Below are positions 7,663-16,330 of a stretch of DNA of 46,214 nt, piece by piece. Positions within the stretch are counted from its first letter, which is position 1. Every line of letters begins with the position of its first letter. The notes beneath the pieces are model-generated. The model saw only the letters and a program-made list of their open reading frames with translations. It made no database searches and was not told the DNA's origin. This stretch comes from Hyphomonadaceae bacterium UBA4763 (lineage in GTDB: Bacteria > Pseudomonadota > Alphaproteobacteria > Caulobacterales > Aquidulcibacteraceae): assembly GCA_002403455.1 (NCBI GenBank), contig DHHV01000072.1, positions 1 through 46,214 on the forward strand, given 5' to 3'. The position numbers and the translations under genes are program-made.

Positions 7663-8946
7663 CTAAAGCCCAAACACGCTGGCCGGCATCAAACCAGCGA
7701 TCGCGCCGGTCAAGCAGGTCGCCAAGGTGCCCGGGATCAAGGCGCGCGGCGCCAAATGCAGCATTTCTTCGCGCCGCGTTTCGGTCAGCGCCGTAAAGCC
7801 GGCGGTGATGATCCCGATCGAGCCCAAATTCGCAAAGCCGCACAGCGCATACATCACGATGATCTGCGAACGGTCCGAAAGGCCGTTTTCGCCCAATTTG
7901 GCGAGCTCCAAATAGGCGTAGACCTCGTTAAACGCGGTCTTCAGCCCCATCAGCGCGCCGGCGGTCTGCGCCTCCGCCCAGGGCACGCCCATCAGCCACA
8001 TTAACGGGCTAAAGATCAGGCCAAACACCCGCTGCAAGGTGATCGGCGCGCCGGCAATGTCGGGCAAGGCGCCCAGCGCCGAATTGACCAACGCCACCAG
8101 CGCAATGGTGACCAGCAACATCCCGCCGATCGCCAACAATAGCCGCAGGCCGTCCTGAACGCCTTTGGCGAGCGCGTCCATGGTCGAATAATACACCACC
8201 GCCGGCGCTTCGCGCAAACGCCCGGTCGTTTCAACGCCGGCTTCCTCGGGGATCATCACTTTGGCGAGCGCCACGCCGCCCGGGCAGGCCAGGATCGAGG
8301 CGACCAGCAAATGGCCGACCGCGCCCTCGATGATCGGCTGTAAAATGGTGGCGAGCAACACCAGCACGCTCCCCGCCACGGTGGCAAAACCCACGGTCAT
8401 CAACACGAACAATTCCGACCGCGTCAGCTTGTCGATATAGGGGCGGATCAGCACCGGCGCTTCGATCATGCCCATGAAGATATTGGCGGCGACGCCAAGG
8501 CTGGTGGCGCCGCCGAGCGCCAGCGCCCGCTCGAACAACAAGGCAAAGCCGCGAATGATCCATTCCAGGATCCGCCAATGCCACAGGATCGCCGACAAGG
8601 TCGAAATGACCATGACGAAGGGCAGGATCTGAAAGGCGAAACTCGGCCCGACATTCGGGTTGGCGACCTCAAATGGGGGAACGCCGCCGCCGATAAAGCC
8701 GAATACAAAGGTCGTGCCCTCGCGGGTGGCTTGCTGGAGCGCGGCCACGACGCCGTTCAGGCTGAAAATCGCGCCGCGAATGGCCGGCACGGCGAATAAG
8801 AGCAGCAAGAGCGCGATTTGCAGGCCGATGGCGCCGCCAACAATGTCCCACCGCACCAGCTTTTTGCGCTCAGACAGCGCAAAGGCGATACCGAATATCG
8901 CGATCACGCCCAGGATCGCGCGTCCATTATCCCATCCCCACGCCAT
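7663..8946 (-). CDS. concentrative nucleoside transporter (CNT/NupC family)
   Basis: Inner-membrane cation-coupled nucleoside importer of 427 residues. It starts with three hydrophobic segments (AILGVIAIFGIAFAL, then IGLQIALLLLLF), then the nucleoside-recognition/gate domain and the C-terminal CNT domain. The family signature CGFANLGSIGI lies near residue 370. GGGVPPFEV near 105 and ETMN-like polar positions in the core match sodium- or proton-coupled CNTs. The start is the ATG opening MAWGWDNGRA; a 15-codon upstream extension is unlikely. It is divergent from the DUF167 gene. It may supply nucleosides for salvage. Confidence 0.92.
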   Translation of the reverse strand: MAWGWDNGRAILGVIAIFGIAFALSERKKLVRWDIVGGAIGLQIALLLLLFAVPAIRGAIFSLNGVVAALQQATREGTTFVFGFIGGGVPPFEVANPNVGPSFAFQILPFVMVISTLSAILWHWRILEWIIRGFALLFERALALGGATSLGVAANIFMGMIEAPVLIRPYIDKLTRSELFVLMTVGFATVAGSVLVLLATILQPIIEGAVGHLLVASILACPGGVALAKVMIPEEAGVETTGRLREAPAVVYYSTMDALAKGVQDGLRLLLAIGGMLLVTIALVALVNSALGALPDIAGAPITLQRVFGLIFSPLMWLMGVPWAEAQTAGALMGLKTAFNEVYAYLELAKLGENGLSDRSQIIVMYALCGFANLGSIGIITAGFTALTETRREEMLHLAPRALIPGTLATCLTGAIAGLMPASVFGL

Positions 8947-9080
8947 TTTTGCCGCCCCGCTTCGCCCGCGCAACGAAATTTGGCGCGTCACGCAATTGTC
9001 ATGGTATGACCGCTAGCGGTAGGATGCGCCGCACTCAAGAGGGGGTTGCGGGGAACGTAACGAACGGGGGAGCAAGATCC

Positions 9081-9377
9081 ATGGCGCGCGCGCCCAAACC
9101 ATTGCCCGATCTGTGGCCGTTTACGCAGCCTTTGGGCGGGGGCTTGGCCCGCTTGGCGGTCAAGGTGACGCCGAAAGCCGCGTCCAATCGGATCGAAATC
9201 GATGCGAAATCAGGCGATATCAAAGTCTATGTCACCGCGCCGGCGCTCGAGGGGCGCGCCAATGACGCGGTCCGCGATCTGCTCGCCGAGGCGCTGAAGC
9301 GGCCGAAAACCGCGCTCGCGCTGAAAGCAGGCGAGCATTCCCGTCAGAAAATCTATGACGTGCAGATGGACGAATAA
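9081..9377 (+). CDS. DUF167 (YggU-like) family protein
   Basis: Small conserved protein of about 98 residues. VKVTPKAASNRI and VYVTAPALEGRANDAV are the DUF167 hallmarks, followed by KRPKTALALKAGEHSRQKIYDV. Function is unknown; the fold is known structurally from the E. coli YggU and archaeal members. The ATG following a GGGGGAGCAAG ribosome binding region was chosen; the frame is open for 44 codons upstream, but that stretch lies in the promoter area shared with the divergent transporter. In many alphaproteobacteria it neighbours yggT and folD, which are absent here. Confidence 0.88.
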   Translation: MARAPKPLPDLWPFTQPLGGGLARLAVKVTPKAASNRIEIDAKSGDIKVYVTAPALEGRANDAVRDLLAEALKRPKTALALKAGEHSRQKIYDVQMDE

Positions 9378-9465
9378 GAATTAGTGTTGAGGAAAATCGC
9401 TTCACAGGCCGGCGCAAAGCGGTCTATGCGCCCCAACGACCAAAGGACCTGGAGCAGCTTGATCC

Positions 9466-11094
9466 ATGCCATCGCGCGATTTCCCAACAACCGCCAGCGC
9501 GCCATGGTGGCGCGGGGCGAGCATTTACCAGATCTATCCGCGCAGCTTTGCCGACAGCAATGGCGATGGAATTGGCGATCTGCCGGGCGTGCTGGCGCAT
9601 CTCGACCATATCGCCAGCCTGAATGTCGACGGGATTTGGCTGTCGCCGTTTTTCACCTCGCCGATGCGCGATTTCGGCTATGACGTCGCCGATTATCGCG
9701 GCGTTGACCCGATTTTCGGGTCGATGGCCGATTTTGACGCGATCATCTCCAAGGCCCATGATCTGGGCCTGAAAGTTATCATTGACCAAGTTTACTGTCA
9801 TACCTCTGATTTACATGCCTGGTTCGTCGAAAGCCGCCAATCGCGCGACAATCTCAAAGCCGATTGGTTCGTCTGGTCCGATCCCAAACCGGACGGTTCG
9901 CCGCCAAATAATTGGCAAGCAGTGTTTGGCGGGCCGTGCTGGACCTGGGATGCGCGCCGCCAGCAATACTATCTGCACAATTTCTTGCCCTCGCAGCCGC
10001 AATTAAACCTGCACAACCCGGCTGTGCAGGACGCGATTTTGGACGTCTTGCGCTTTTGGTTTGACAAGGGCGTTGACGGGGTTCGGCTCGATGCGATCAA
10101 TTTCGCGATGCATGACACGGATTTGCGCGACAATCCGCCCGTCGACGGCGGTCCGGTGCGGGCGACGCGTCCCTATGACTTCCAACATCATCGCTATAAC
10201 CAATCGCACCCTAAGGTGCCGGATTTCCTGGCGCGCATTCGCGCGGTCGCCGATTCCTATGGCGATCGGTTTTTGCTGGCCGAAATCGGCGGGGAATTGT
10301 CGCATCTCGAGATGAAGGCTTATACCCAGCCGCCCAGCCTGCTGCACAGCGCCTATGGCTTTCGCTATCTCTATGCGCCGACGCTCGAGCCTTCGATCAT
10401 CCGCGAGGCCAGCAGCGCCTGGCCGGACGATCCAGCGATCGGCTGGCCGACCTGGACGTTTTCCAATCACGACGCGCCGCGGGCGATCTCGCGCTGGGCG
10501 CAAGGGCGCAACGAGGCGACCACCGCCAAATGCGCGCTGTTGTTGCTGTGCTGTTTGCGCGGTTCCTTGATTCTTTATCAGGGCGAAGAATTGGGCCTGC
10601 CGCAAGGCGAGGTGCCGTTTCATCGCTTACAAGACCCAGAAGCGATCGCCAATTGGCCCCAAACCCTCGGGCGCGATGGCGCGCGCACGCCCATGCCGTG
10701 GCGAGCGGCGGCCCCGTTCGCCGGCTTTTCCAGTATCGAGCCTTGGCTGCCCATCGATGCGCGGCATGGCGCGCTGGCGGTTGATGTGCAAGAGGCTGAT
10801 CCTTTTTCGACGCTGCAATTTGCCCGTTTGATCTTTACGTTGCGCCGACAATCGGCTGCCATGCGGCTGGGGTCGATGGAATTTCTCGAGGCGCCTGAAC
10901 CGATCCTGGCGTTCACTCGACAAGCGGCGGGCGAGCGCGTCCTTTGCGTCGTCAATCTCGGCGCGGAAAACGCACGCTGGCGCCTGCCGAACGGGGCCAA
11001 AGCCATCCTCGGTTTGCAGGTCGTCGAAGACGCCGCCAACGGAGAGCTCGATTTGGCGCCGCATGGCGGCCTGATTGCGGATTGGCCCGTATAA
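9466..11094 (+). CDS. GH13 alpha-glucosidase (oligo-1,6-glucosidase/trehalose-hydrolase type)
   Basis: Cytoplasmic glycoside hydrolase family 13 enzyme of 542 residues, no signal peptide. The TIM-barrel signatures are in order: YQIYPRSFADSNGDGIGDL near the N-terminus, the nucleophile Asp in GVRLDAINF (D209), the acid/base Glu in LLAEIGG (E273), and the transition-state Asp in FSNHDAPR (D336). A C-terminal beta domain follows. The first conserved region reads DQVYCHTSD, with Cys where many relatives have Ser or Asn. It cleaves terminal alpha-linked glucose from small oligosaccharides; the exact linkage cannot be read from sequence. It stands alone, without sugar transporter or LacI-type regulator. 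Confidence 0.92.
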   Translation: MPSRDFPTTASAPWWRGASIYQIYPRSFADSNGDGIGDLPGVLAHLDHIASLNVDGIWLSPFFTSPMRDFGYDVADYRGVDPIFGSMADFDAIISKAHDLGLKVIIDQVYCHTSDLHAWFVESRQSRDNLKADWFVWSDPKPDGSPPNNWQAVFGGPCWTWDARRQQYYLHNFLPSQPQLNLHNPAVQDAILDVLRFWFDKGVDGVRLDAINFAMHDTDLRDNPPVDGGPVRATRPYDFQHHRYNQSHPKVPDFLARIRAVADSYGDRFLLAEIGGELSHLEMKAYTQPPSLLHSAYGFRYLYAPTLEPSIIREASSAWPDDPAIGWPTWTFSNHDAPRAISRWAQGRNEATTAKCALLLLCCLRGSLILYQGEELGLPQGEVPFHRLQDPEAIANWPQTLGRDGARTPMPWRAAAPFAGFSSIEPWLPIDARHGALAVDVQEADPFSTLQFARLIFTLRRQSAAMRLGSMEFLEAPEPILAFTRQAAGERVLCVVNLGAENARWRLPNGAKAILGLQVVEDAANGELDLAPHGGLIADWPV

Positions 11095-11156
11095 CGATGC
11101 TTTGCGTCCCCTGGACAGAGGGGCCCGCTTTCGTCAAAAAGCTATGTCTCGTAACG

Positions 11157-11233
11157 GGCCCCGTAGCTCAGCTGGATAGAGCATCCGCCTTCTAAGCGGA
11201 TGGCCGCAGGTTCGAATCCTGCCGGGGTCGCCA
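11157..11233 (+). tRNA. tRNA-Arg (anticodon TCT)
   Basis: A 77-base cloverleaf with encoded CCA. The acceptor stem is GGCCCCG pairing with CGGGGTC (one G-U pair). The D arm is GCTC-AGCTGGATA-GAGC. The anticodon stem TCCGC/GCGGA closes a loop CTTCTAA with TCT at 11191-11193. The T arm is GCAGG-TTCGAAT-CCTGC. It reads AGA and probably AGG codons. There is no integrase or duplicated 3' end nearby, so it does not appear to serve as an attachment site here. Confidence 0.97.
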
Positions 11234-11349
11234 TTCGACTATTCTTCTATTTGATTTCAAAGCATAATTAATTTCGAAGCATAAATTTGATTTTCTTTTA
11301 TACAGCGCCTTTGATTTGATTGAATACTTTATGTCGTTTTGCGTTGATC
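11234..11349. other. AT-rich spacer between tRNA-Arg and the convergent permease gene
   Basis: About 116 bases, clearly more AT-rich than the surroundings, with repeated motifs of the kind TTTGATTT and GAAGCATAA (AAGCATAATTAA and GAAGCATAAATT). It is the shared 3' region of two convergent genes. I see no convincing hairpin terminator and no gene. Confidence 0.5.
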
Positions 11350-12168
11350 TCAGGAAATTCCCTCCCAGATCATGTTCAGCGCAACGATCGCGAGGCAAAT
11401 GGCGAAAAGCGTCTGCAGCTTCCTTCGATCCAACCGATGCGCAAGGCGAGCGCCAAACGGCGCGGTGATCGCCGTCATCGCGCCAAGGATCAGCGCCGCG
11501 CCAATATTGACATAGCCCAACGAGAAGGGCGGCAAATCCGGCGCGTTCCAGCCCGTCGCGATATTGGCGAGAACCGCCGGCACGGCGATCGCCAGCCCAA
11601 AACCGGAGGCCGTCGCGACCGCTTGATGAATCGACCGGCCGCACATGGTCATGATCAGGACGCCGAACACGCCGCCGCCAATGCCCATGAGGGCAGAGGC
11701 GATCCCCAACGATATGCCAAGGAAGGCTTGCAGGAGCCCCTTTGGCAGCTCGGCGGCGAGCTGCACAGGCCGGCTCTGGGTTAGCGCGAATCGCAGTGCC
11801 GTTGCAAGCGCAAGAACCCCAAACACCACCGCCAGCACCGCCCCGGAAATCGCCTGCGCAATGACCCCGCCGACAACAGCGCCGAGCGCAATCCAGGGCG
11901 TCCAAGCGCGCAAGAGCGCCCAGTCGACGTTTTGGGTGCGATGATGACTGCGCAAACTCGCGACCGACGTCGAAATAATCGTCGCAAGCGACGTCGCCAC
12001 CGCTATATGCACCGCCCGATCGCCGCCAAGCTGCAAAGCGGTCAAGAGATGATACAAGGTCGGCACCAGAATAACGCCGCCGCCGATCCCAAACAGCCCG
12101 CCAATCAAGCCTGCGACTGCCCCGGCGCACAACATGGCGATCAAGAGCGGCAAAACGTCAGGGGCCAT
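11350..12168 (-). CDS. sulfite exporter TauE/SafE (TSUP) family permease
   Basis: Inner-membrane permease of 272 residues with about eight hydrophobic segments. The family's internal duplication shows in two Gly-rich signatures, GGLFGIGGGVILVP near the N-terminus and ASALMGIGGGVFGVL in the middle. TSUP members export sulfite, sulfoacetate or related organic sulfur anions, or move other small anions; there are no neighbours here to indicate which. A TTG start eight codons upstream is possible, but the ATG opening MAPDVLPLL is more likely. It shares its leftward orientation with the next two upstream genes but is not tightly packed with them. Confidence 0.9.
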   Translation of the reverse strand: MAPDVLPLLIAMLCAGAVAGLIGGLFGIGGGVILVPTLYHLLTALQLGGDRAVHIAVATSLATIISTSVASLRSHHRTQNVDWALLRAWTPWIALGAVVGGVIAQAISGAVLAVVFGVLALATALRFALTQSRPVQLAAELPKGLLQAFLGISLGIASALMGIGGGVFGVLIMTMCGRSIHQAVATASGFGLAIAVPAVLANIATGWNAPDLPPFSLGYVNIGAALILGAMTAITAPFGARLAHRLDRRKLQTLFAICLAIVALNMIWEGIS

Positions 12169-12224
12169 CGAAGCTGTCCGTATCGGCTTCAACAGCCAAG
12201 CTAAAACAAATTCACCAGAAATTA

Positions 12225-12491
12225 TCAGGGTGTCGACCCAGAAGGCGGCCGCGCTGCTTGCGATTGGCGTAAGCGCCGCCGCTGGCCTTCACCCGCCAGC
12301 CAGACCGACAGCGCACCGCCGACCGCGCCGAAAGCAAAAGCAGCGATCAAGAACAAGGGGAGGGGGGCGGTCACGCCAATCGACGCGTCCGCGCCGGGCC
12401 ACAAAACCAACGAAATTCGTTCGGCGTTGAACGCGCTGATCCACGCCGCCGCAGCAATGGCCACAAAGGCGATAATGCCCCAAAAACGCAT
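12225..12491 (-). CDS. LapA-like (DUF1049) membrane protein
   Basis: Small protein of 88 residues with two hydrophobic segments, at about residues 3-20 and 45-68, joined by a loop containing ERISLVLWP. It ends in a basic cytoplasmic tail (GQRRRLRQ). This is the LapA/YciS architecture, where the short inter-segment motif F(N/D)xxxVxLxxxP is characteristic. E. coli LapA takes part in lipopolysaccharide assembly regulation with LapB; no lapB is adjacent here. The ATG opening MRFWGII fits the family better than the upstream in-frame start. Confidence 0.75.
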   Translation of the reverse strand: MRFWGIIAFVAIAAAAWISAFNAERISLVLWPGADASIGVTAPLPLFLIAAFAFGAVGGALSVWLAGEGQRRRLRQSQAARPPSGSTP

Positions 12492-12629
12492 GTCTGTCTC
12501 CGCCTCAACCCGAAGAAACCATGCGGCGCCTGCCTCCAAAACTCAATGTATAACCCATCGTCGCCAACCGTCCTGGCCAGCCCGAAAATAAGCGCGCCTC
12601 GCGGCCCGCGACACCTTTTCAGCAGCCTG

Positions 12630-13121
12630 TTATGGGCAGGAACCCGGCAAACGATCCAAACGCGTCCACGTTTCTGTAAGCCCGATTGCCGGAATGCCAA
12701 TGTAGCCGCGCACGCGCAAGCTGTTGGGGCTTCGCAATACCGCGCGGACCCGAACCGTCCGTCCATCGGACGGCACATAGGCCCAGCCATCGGACCAACG
12801 GTCGCGCGCGTCATCGGGGCGCAAAGCCCACAACACGGTCATCCCGCACCATAATCGATCGCGCAAAGCGGGGTCGGAATTCCGCGTATCGCGCTTGGGC
12901 GCACCGGCCTCATCCAATGGCTCTTTCAGCCAAACGATGCGCGCGCAGACATCGTCCTCACACGGGAAGAATTGCATGACGACGCCCTTTTTCTCGGTCA
13001 GCCAATCGCCAAAGATCGAGGACGTGGCGTCCGTTTGCGCCCATCCGGGGCGATGTATCGACCCGTTTAAGCCCATAGCGAGCCCAACGCTCAGAAAACC
13101 GACTTGAAAAAACCTCTGCAT
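12630..13121 (-). CDS. secreted DUF2147 domain protein
   Basis: A 163-residue protein with an N-terminal signal peptide (hydrophobic stretch about residues 5-17, likely cleaved near GWAQ). The DUF2147 domain follows: FGDWLTE, then CEDDVCARIVWLKEP, then a Cys in LWCGMTVLWAL, a GWAYVPSDGRT segment and LRVRGYIG-x-TETWTR at the end. The domain is a small lipocalin-like barrel of unknown function exported to the periplasm. The first of two adjacent start codons is TTG, so the ATG was used. The four Cys could form disulfides. Confidence 0.85.
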   Translation of the reverse strand: MQRFFQVGFLSVGLAMGLNGSIHRPGWAQTDATSSIFGDWLTEKKGVVMQFFPCEDDVCARIVWLKEPLDEAGAPKRDTRNSDPALRDRLWCGMTVLWALRPDDARDRWSDGWAYVPSDGRTVRVRAVLRSPNSLRVRGYIGIPAIGLTETWTRLDRLPGSCP

Positions 13122-13413
13122 CAAATTTCAGCCTCAGGAAGGACGGTGTCCGCTGCTTGCCATGACGCAACCGCCAATGGCAAAAACGCTGTTGGCCCGA
13201 ACTTTGCGGCGAAATTTCGCCCGAATTCTCGACAATAACAGAACTTACAATAGCTTAAGGTTGGGGCATGTCAGAAATGCCTAATGCCTTCGCAAGCAAG
13301 GCGTTGGGTCTCGAGACTGCCCAACTTCAAGACATTTAAGCTCTTGAACCTCAAAAATGTTTTCCAAAATAAACGCGTGTGATTGCGCATTAGAATTCCA
13401 AACGTAGACAGGA
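13122..13413. promoter_or_regulatory. divergent promoter region between DUF2147 gene and small ORF
   Basis: About 290 bases with lower GC than the flanks. It holds no supported gene. A 23-codon frame at 13268-13339 (MSEMPNAF...) follows an AAGGTTGGGG stretch and could be a leader peptide, but there is nothing else to support it. AT-rich blocks around 13345-13400 are plausible promoter sequence for the rightward small gene; no clear -35/-10 pair was identified. Confidence 0.4.
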
Positions 13414-13683
13414 ATGGCGCGCTCAAACTCTTTTACCGATCGCTTGATTGGAAGCCGAAGAAACCAAATTCACAGGATCAAGGCAAAAGACATCACGGGC
13501 CGAACTGCCTATTACTTCGTGTTGGTTGACACGGTGAGAGAAGCCGCATTCATCGCCGATTTAAAGGCAAAAGAGTCAATCGATCTTTCAAGTTACGGTC
13601 AGGTGCTGGCGTCGAATTACGGTGAAGAACCATCCGAGGCGGTTCGCCAAATGCTGAAAGAACGCTATGATATTGATGTTTAG
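13414..13683 (+). CDS. conserved small protein of unknown function
   Basis: 89 residues, no signal peptide, mixed charge. It looks like a genuine small globular protein: a basic N-terminus (RLIGSRRNQIHRIKAKD), a hydrophobic core strand (TAYYFVLVDTVREAAFI), and a C-terminal helix-like part (EAVRQMLKERYDIDV). I believe similar sequences with a DITGRxAYYFVLV core and a YG(K/Q)V(L/I)A...YGE block occur in other proteobacteria, but I cannot name a family. Base composition is less GC-rich than its neighbours, which may indicate transfer. It converges with the MBL hydrolase gene and has no operon partner. Confidence 0.65.
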   Translation: MARSNSFTDRLIGSRRNQIHRIKAKDITGRTAYYFVLVDTVREAAFIADLKAKESIDLSSYGQVLASNYGEEPSEAVRQMLKERYDIDV

Positions 13684-13755
13684 CGAGCGGCTGAGACCAA
13701 TGAGGGCCTGCAACAAGGCGCCCCGCCGTCGTATACACAGATCGCATAATTTATA

Positions 13756-14565
13756 TTATGGGAAATTAAAACCGATCTCCATTCCATCAAACGCGAGCTC
13801 CGCCCGCTTGTTCACCAGGTCCATTGTCCGTCGATAGTCCAAGTCGTGATGTAAATTGGTCAGGATCAGCCGTTTGCAGTCAATTTTTTCCGCCCACAAC
13901 AATGCGCGCGAAATATGCGCATGGGCGGGATTTGTTTTCCACTTGGTGGCGTCAGCGATCAGCACCTTAACGCCGACCAGCAGCTCCAGCGATGCGGCCG
14001 GCAGCCGCAGCACATCGTTGCAATAGGCCAATTGTCCGATACGAAACCCCAAAGACGGGCGCCCGCCATGGTCTTGTGCAATCGGCAGAATAGCGAGATC
14101 GCCGCCTGGTCCGTTAACGGAGAAAACCTCGCCCGCAATGATCAATCGATCGTCGAGCATCGCCGGGTAAAACCCTGATTTTCCAACGAAACAATAGGCA
14201 AATCGCCGTTTCAATTCACTGAAGGTAGCCGCATCGGCGAAGGCCGGCAATCGGGCGCGCCGCTCCATAAAGAACGCCCGCAGATCATCGATCCCATGGG
14301 TTTGGTCGGCATGCTCATGGCTAAAAATCACCGCATCGAGCTGCGTCAATCCGGCGGCAATCGCTTGGGCGCGAAGCTCGGGCGCGGCGTCGATCAGGCA
14401 TTGCGTCGGGTCGCGCCGCTCGCCCCCCCAATATCGGATCAACAGGCTCGACCGCGTGCGATGATTACGGGGCTCAAGCGGATCGCAGGCGCCCCAATTT
14501 CCTGTCGCTGTTGGCGTTCCTTGCGAGGCGCCGACGCCCAAAAAGCGGACCAGGAGCCGCTTCAT
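13756..14565 (-). CDS. MBL-fold metal-dependent hydrolase (PhnP-like)
   Basis: Metallo-beta-lactamase-fold hydrolase of 269 residues, last gene of the dacA operon. The N-terminus FLGVGASQGTP and the metal motif SHEHADQTHGIDDLR (about 82-96) place it with the PhnP-like phosphodiesterases common in this alphaproteobacterial locus. In the HxHxDH motif the final His is Gln (H83, H85, D87, Q88), which may alter the second metal site. Downstream ligand-like positions are QDHGG, ADATKW and NLHHDLDY. It overlaps tatD by 4 bases. Homologues hydrolyse cyclic phosphodiesters; the substrate here is unknown. Confidence 0.88.
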   Translation of the reverse strand: MKRLLVRFLGVGASQGTPTATGNWGACDPLEPRNHRTRSSLLIRYWGGERRDPTQCLIDAAPELRAQAIAAGLTQLDAVIFSHEHADQTHGIDDLRAFFMERRARLPAFADAATFSELKRRFAYCFVGKSGFYPAMLDDRLIIAGEVFSVNGPGGDLAILPIAQDHGGRPSLGFRIGQLAYCNDVLRLPAASLELLVGVKVLIADATKWKTNPAHAHISRALLWAEKIDCKRLILTNLHHDLDYRRTMDLVNKRAELAFDGMEIGFNFP

Positions 14566-15365
14566 CCGCGCGCGGTCTCCGCAACGGTCTCGACTCGCTT
14601 GGCCCGCGTAAACAAGCGGAAAAAATTTTCATCCGTCTGCGCCGTCAGCGCTTCAACCGACAAGCCGCGCAATTGCGCGATAAAGGCCGCGACATGCGCG
14701 ACAAACGCCGGCTCGTTGCGCCGCCCGCGCAGCGGCACGGGCGCCAAATAGGGACAATCGGTCTCAATCAACAACCGGTCCAACGGCGTTTCCAGGCAAA
14801 CTGTGCGCACCGCCTCTGCCGCCTTGAACGACACGATCCCAGAAAACGAAACATAGCCGCCAAGCGAAAGTCCGGTTTTGGCCAGCTCTAATCCCGACGT
14901 GTAGCAATGCAGAACGAAAGAAAATCGACCGATCTTTTGCTGCTCCTGCAGGATTTGTTCCATCACCACATCGCAATTGCGCGCATGGATAATCAACGGC
15001 AGACCGGTTTGCCGCGCCGCCTCGACATGCGCCAAAAACACCGGAATCTGGTCTTCGGCCGGGCTGTAATTGTAATGAAAATCGATGCCGGCCTCGCCAA
15101 TGCCGATGATTTTGTCGTCCGCCGCGGCGCCGATCAGATCATCCGCCGTCAAAAACCGATGGTCCTTGGCGTAATGCGGATGCGCGCCTACGCTCGCCCA
15201 GATCGCCGGATGCGCGCGCGCAATGTCAAGGACCGCTTCGCGCGAGTCCCATTTGTCGCAGATCGCCAGCATCCCGCTGACGCCAGCGCCGCGCGCGCGC
15301 TCGAGCACGGCGTCGAGATCGTCGGCATAGCTGTCGCCGTGTAAATTGACGTGACTGTCGATCAT
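14562..15365 (-). CDS. TatD family metal-dependent hydrolase
   Basis: Amidohydrolase-fold nuclease of 267 residues; relatives are 3'-5' exonucleases or D-aminoacyl-tRNA deacylase-like enzymes. Visible ligands are the Glu of GIGEAGID, the His of LIIHAR, the His of LHCYTSG and the Asp of ETDCPYLAP, followed by RGRRNEP. The first metal motif, HxH in most TatD proteins (DSHCHLD), reads DSHVNLH, so the second His is Asn (H5, N7). Many alphaproteobacterial TatD proteins may share this form. It overlaps holB upstream and the MBL gene downstream by 4 bases each, so it is translationally coupled. Confidence 0.92.
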   Translation of the reverse strand: MIDSHVNLHGDSYADDLDAVLERARGAGVSGMLAICDKWDSREAVLDIARAHPAIWASVGAHPHYAKDHRFLTADDLIGAAADDKIIGIGEAGIDFHYNYSPAEDQIPVFLAHVEAARQTGLPLIIHARNCDVVMEQILQEQQKIGRFSFVLHCYTSGLELAKTGLSLGGYVSFSGIVSFKAAEAVRTVCLETPLDRLLIETDCPYLAPVPLRGRRNEPAFVAHVAAFIAQLRGLSVEALTAQTDENFFRLFTRAKRVETVAETARG

Positions 15366-16330
15366 CCAGCTTTTTCGTCCGCCAAAGGCGCAATCAAGCG
15401 ATGCGCTTTGGACAATGCGTTGAGCGGATCAAGATTTAAGCGGTACATGTCGGCTTGCAAAGCGATCAATTGGCGCCAAACATTCGCCCACGCGCTGGCG
15501 GGGCTTAACGCTTGACGCCGCGCGGCGCGTAACGCCGCCGCTTTCGCCGCTTGGGCGAATTGGTCCATGGCTTCGCCGACATTTTCCTGGTTAGGCGGGC
15601 GCAGTGCGTCCACCAAAGCCGGCCAGGTCAGCCGATGCGGCGCATGTATCAGCGCGCGCAGCGAAAGCAGCATCTGCGCCCCCTCCCCTTGGATAAGCTG
15701 CAGCGCTCGTCCGGGCCTGACTTCGGCAAGCGCCAACAGCTCGTCCTGTTTGCTCGCGCTCGCCGTCTCCACCGATTCCAATAACGGCGCCATCGCCTCG
15801 GCCGCAAGCTCGCGGAACCGAAACCGGCGACAGCGCGACCTAATCGTGGGTAAAAGCGGGATTTCGCCATGATAAATCACGATAAAAATCCCGTGCGCCG
15901 GCGGCTCTTCCAGTGATTTCAAAATCGCGTTGACGCCAAAACGATTGAGATCATCAATCGCATCAAGGATCACCACGCGCCTTTTCGCCATTGCCGGCTT
16001 TAACGCGTAGAACGCGCCAATCGCGCGGACATCGTCGGCGGGGATTTCTTTGCGGTTGCCCGATTTGGTGCGCTCCTCGTCTTGCTCCAAGATCAGCAAA
16101 TCAGGGTGAGCGCGTTGCGCGATCAAGCGCCCGATATGAACGGCTTCGCGCGGATCGGCCGGGTCGCGCCGCAAGGCCCAATTGGCGAAGGCTTTGGCGA
16201 GCGTGCTTTTGCCTAGGCCGCGCGGCCCGTTGAACAGCAGACTGTGATGCAATTCGCCGCTGGCGAATGCGCGATCAAGATCGCCGATGATCGCCTCGTG
16301 TCCAATGATCCCGTGCGCCCAATCCGCCAT
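15362..16330 (-). CDS. holB: DNA polymerase III subunit delta'
   Basis: Clamp-loader subunit of the replicative polymerase, 322 residues. The AAA+ fold shows a P-loop GPRGLGKST at 35-43, the sensor-like segment KRRVVILDAIDDLN, then NAILKSLEEPP and TIRSRCRRFRF, the conserved delta' block containing the SRC sensor 1 motif. The Cys cluster of a typical zinc ribbon is not seen, as in other alphaproteobacterial HolB. The ATG overlaps the tmk stop by one base. In many alphaproteobacteria metG follows holB; here tatD follows directly. Confidence 0.93.
   Translation of the reverse strand: MADWAHGIIGHEAIIGDLDRAFASGELHHSLLFNGPRGLGKSTLAKAFANWALRRDPADPREAVHIGRLIAQRAHPDLLILEQDEERTKSGNRKEIPADDVRAIGAFYALKPAMAKRRVVILDAIDDLNRFGVNAILKSLEEPPAHGIFIVIYHGEIPLLPTIRSRCRRFRFRELAAEAMAPLLESVETASASKQDELLALAEVRPGRALQLIQGEGAQMLLSLRALIHAPHRLTWPALVDALRPPNQENVGEAMDQFAQAAKAAALRAARRQALSPASAWANVWRQLIALQADMYRLNLDPLNALSKAHRLIAPLADEKAG

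Noticed and set aside
11157..11349. tRNA-Arg as an integration site with an AT-rich island downstream
   Set aside because: No integrase, no repeated tRNA 3' end and no foreign genes; the AT-rich stretch is only about 116 bases and then an ordinary permease gene begins.
11192..12130. Leftward 312-codon frame overlapping the TauE/SafE gene
   Set aside because: Different frame of the permease gene and extends into the tRNA; its translation is low-complexity and Arg-rich.
13268..13339. 23-codon frame upstream of the small gene
   Set aside because: Too short and without conservation evidence; mentioned only in the intergenic note.
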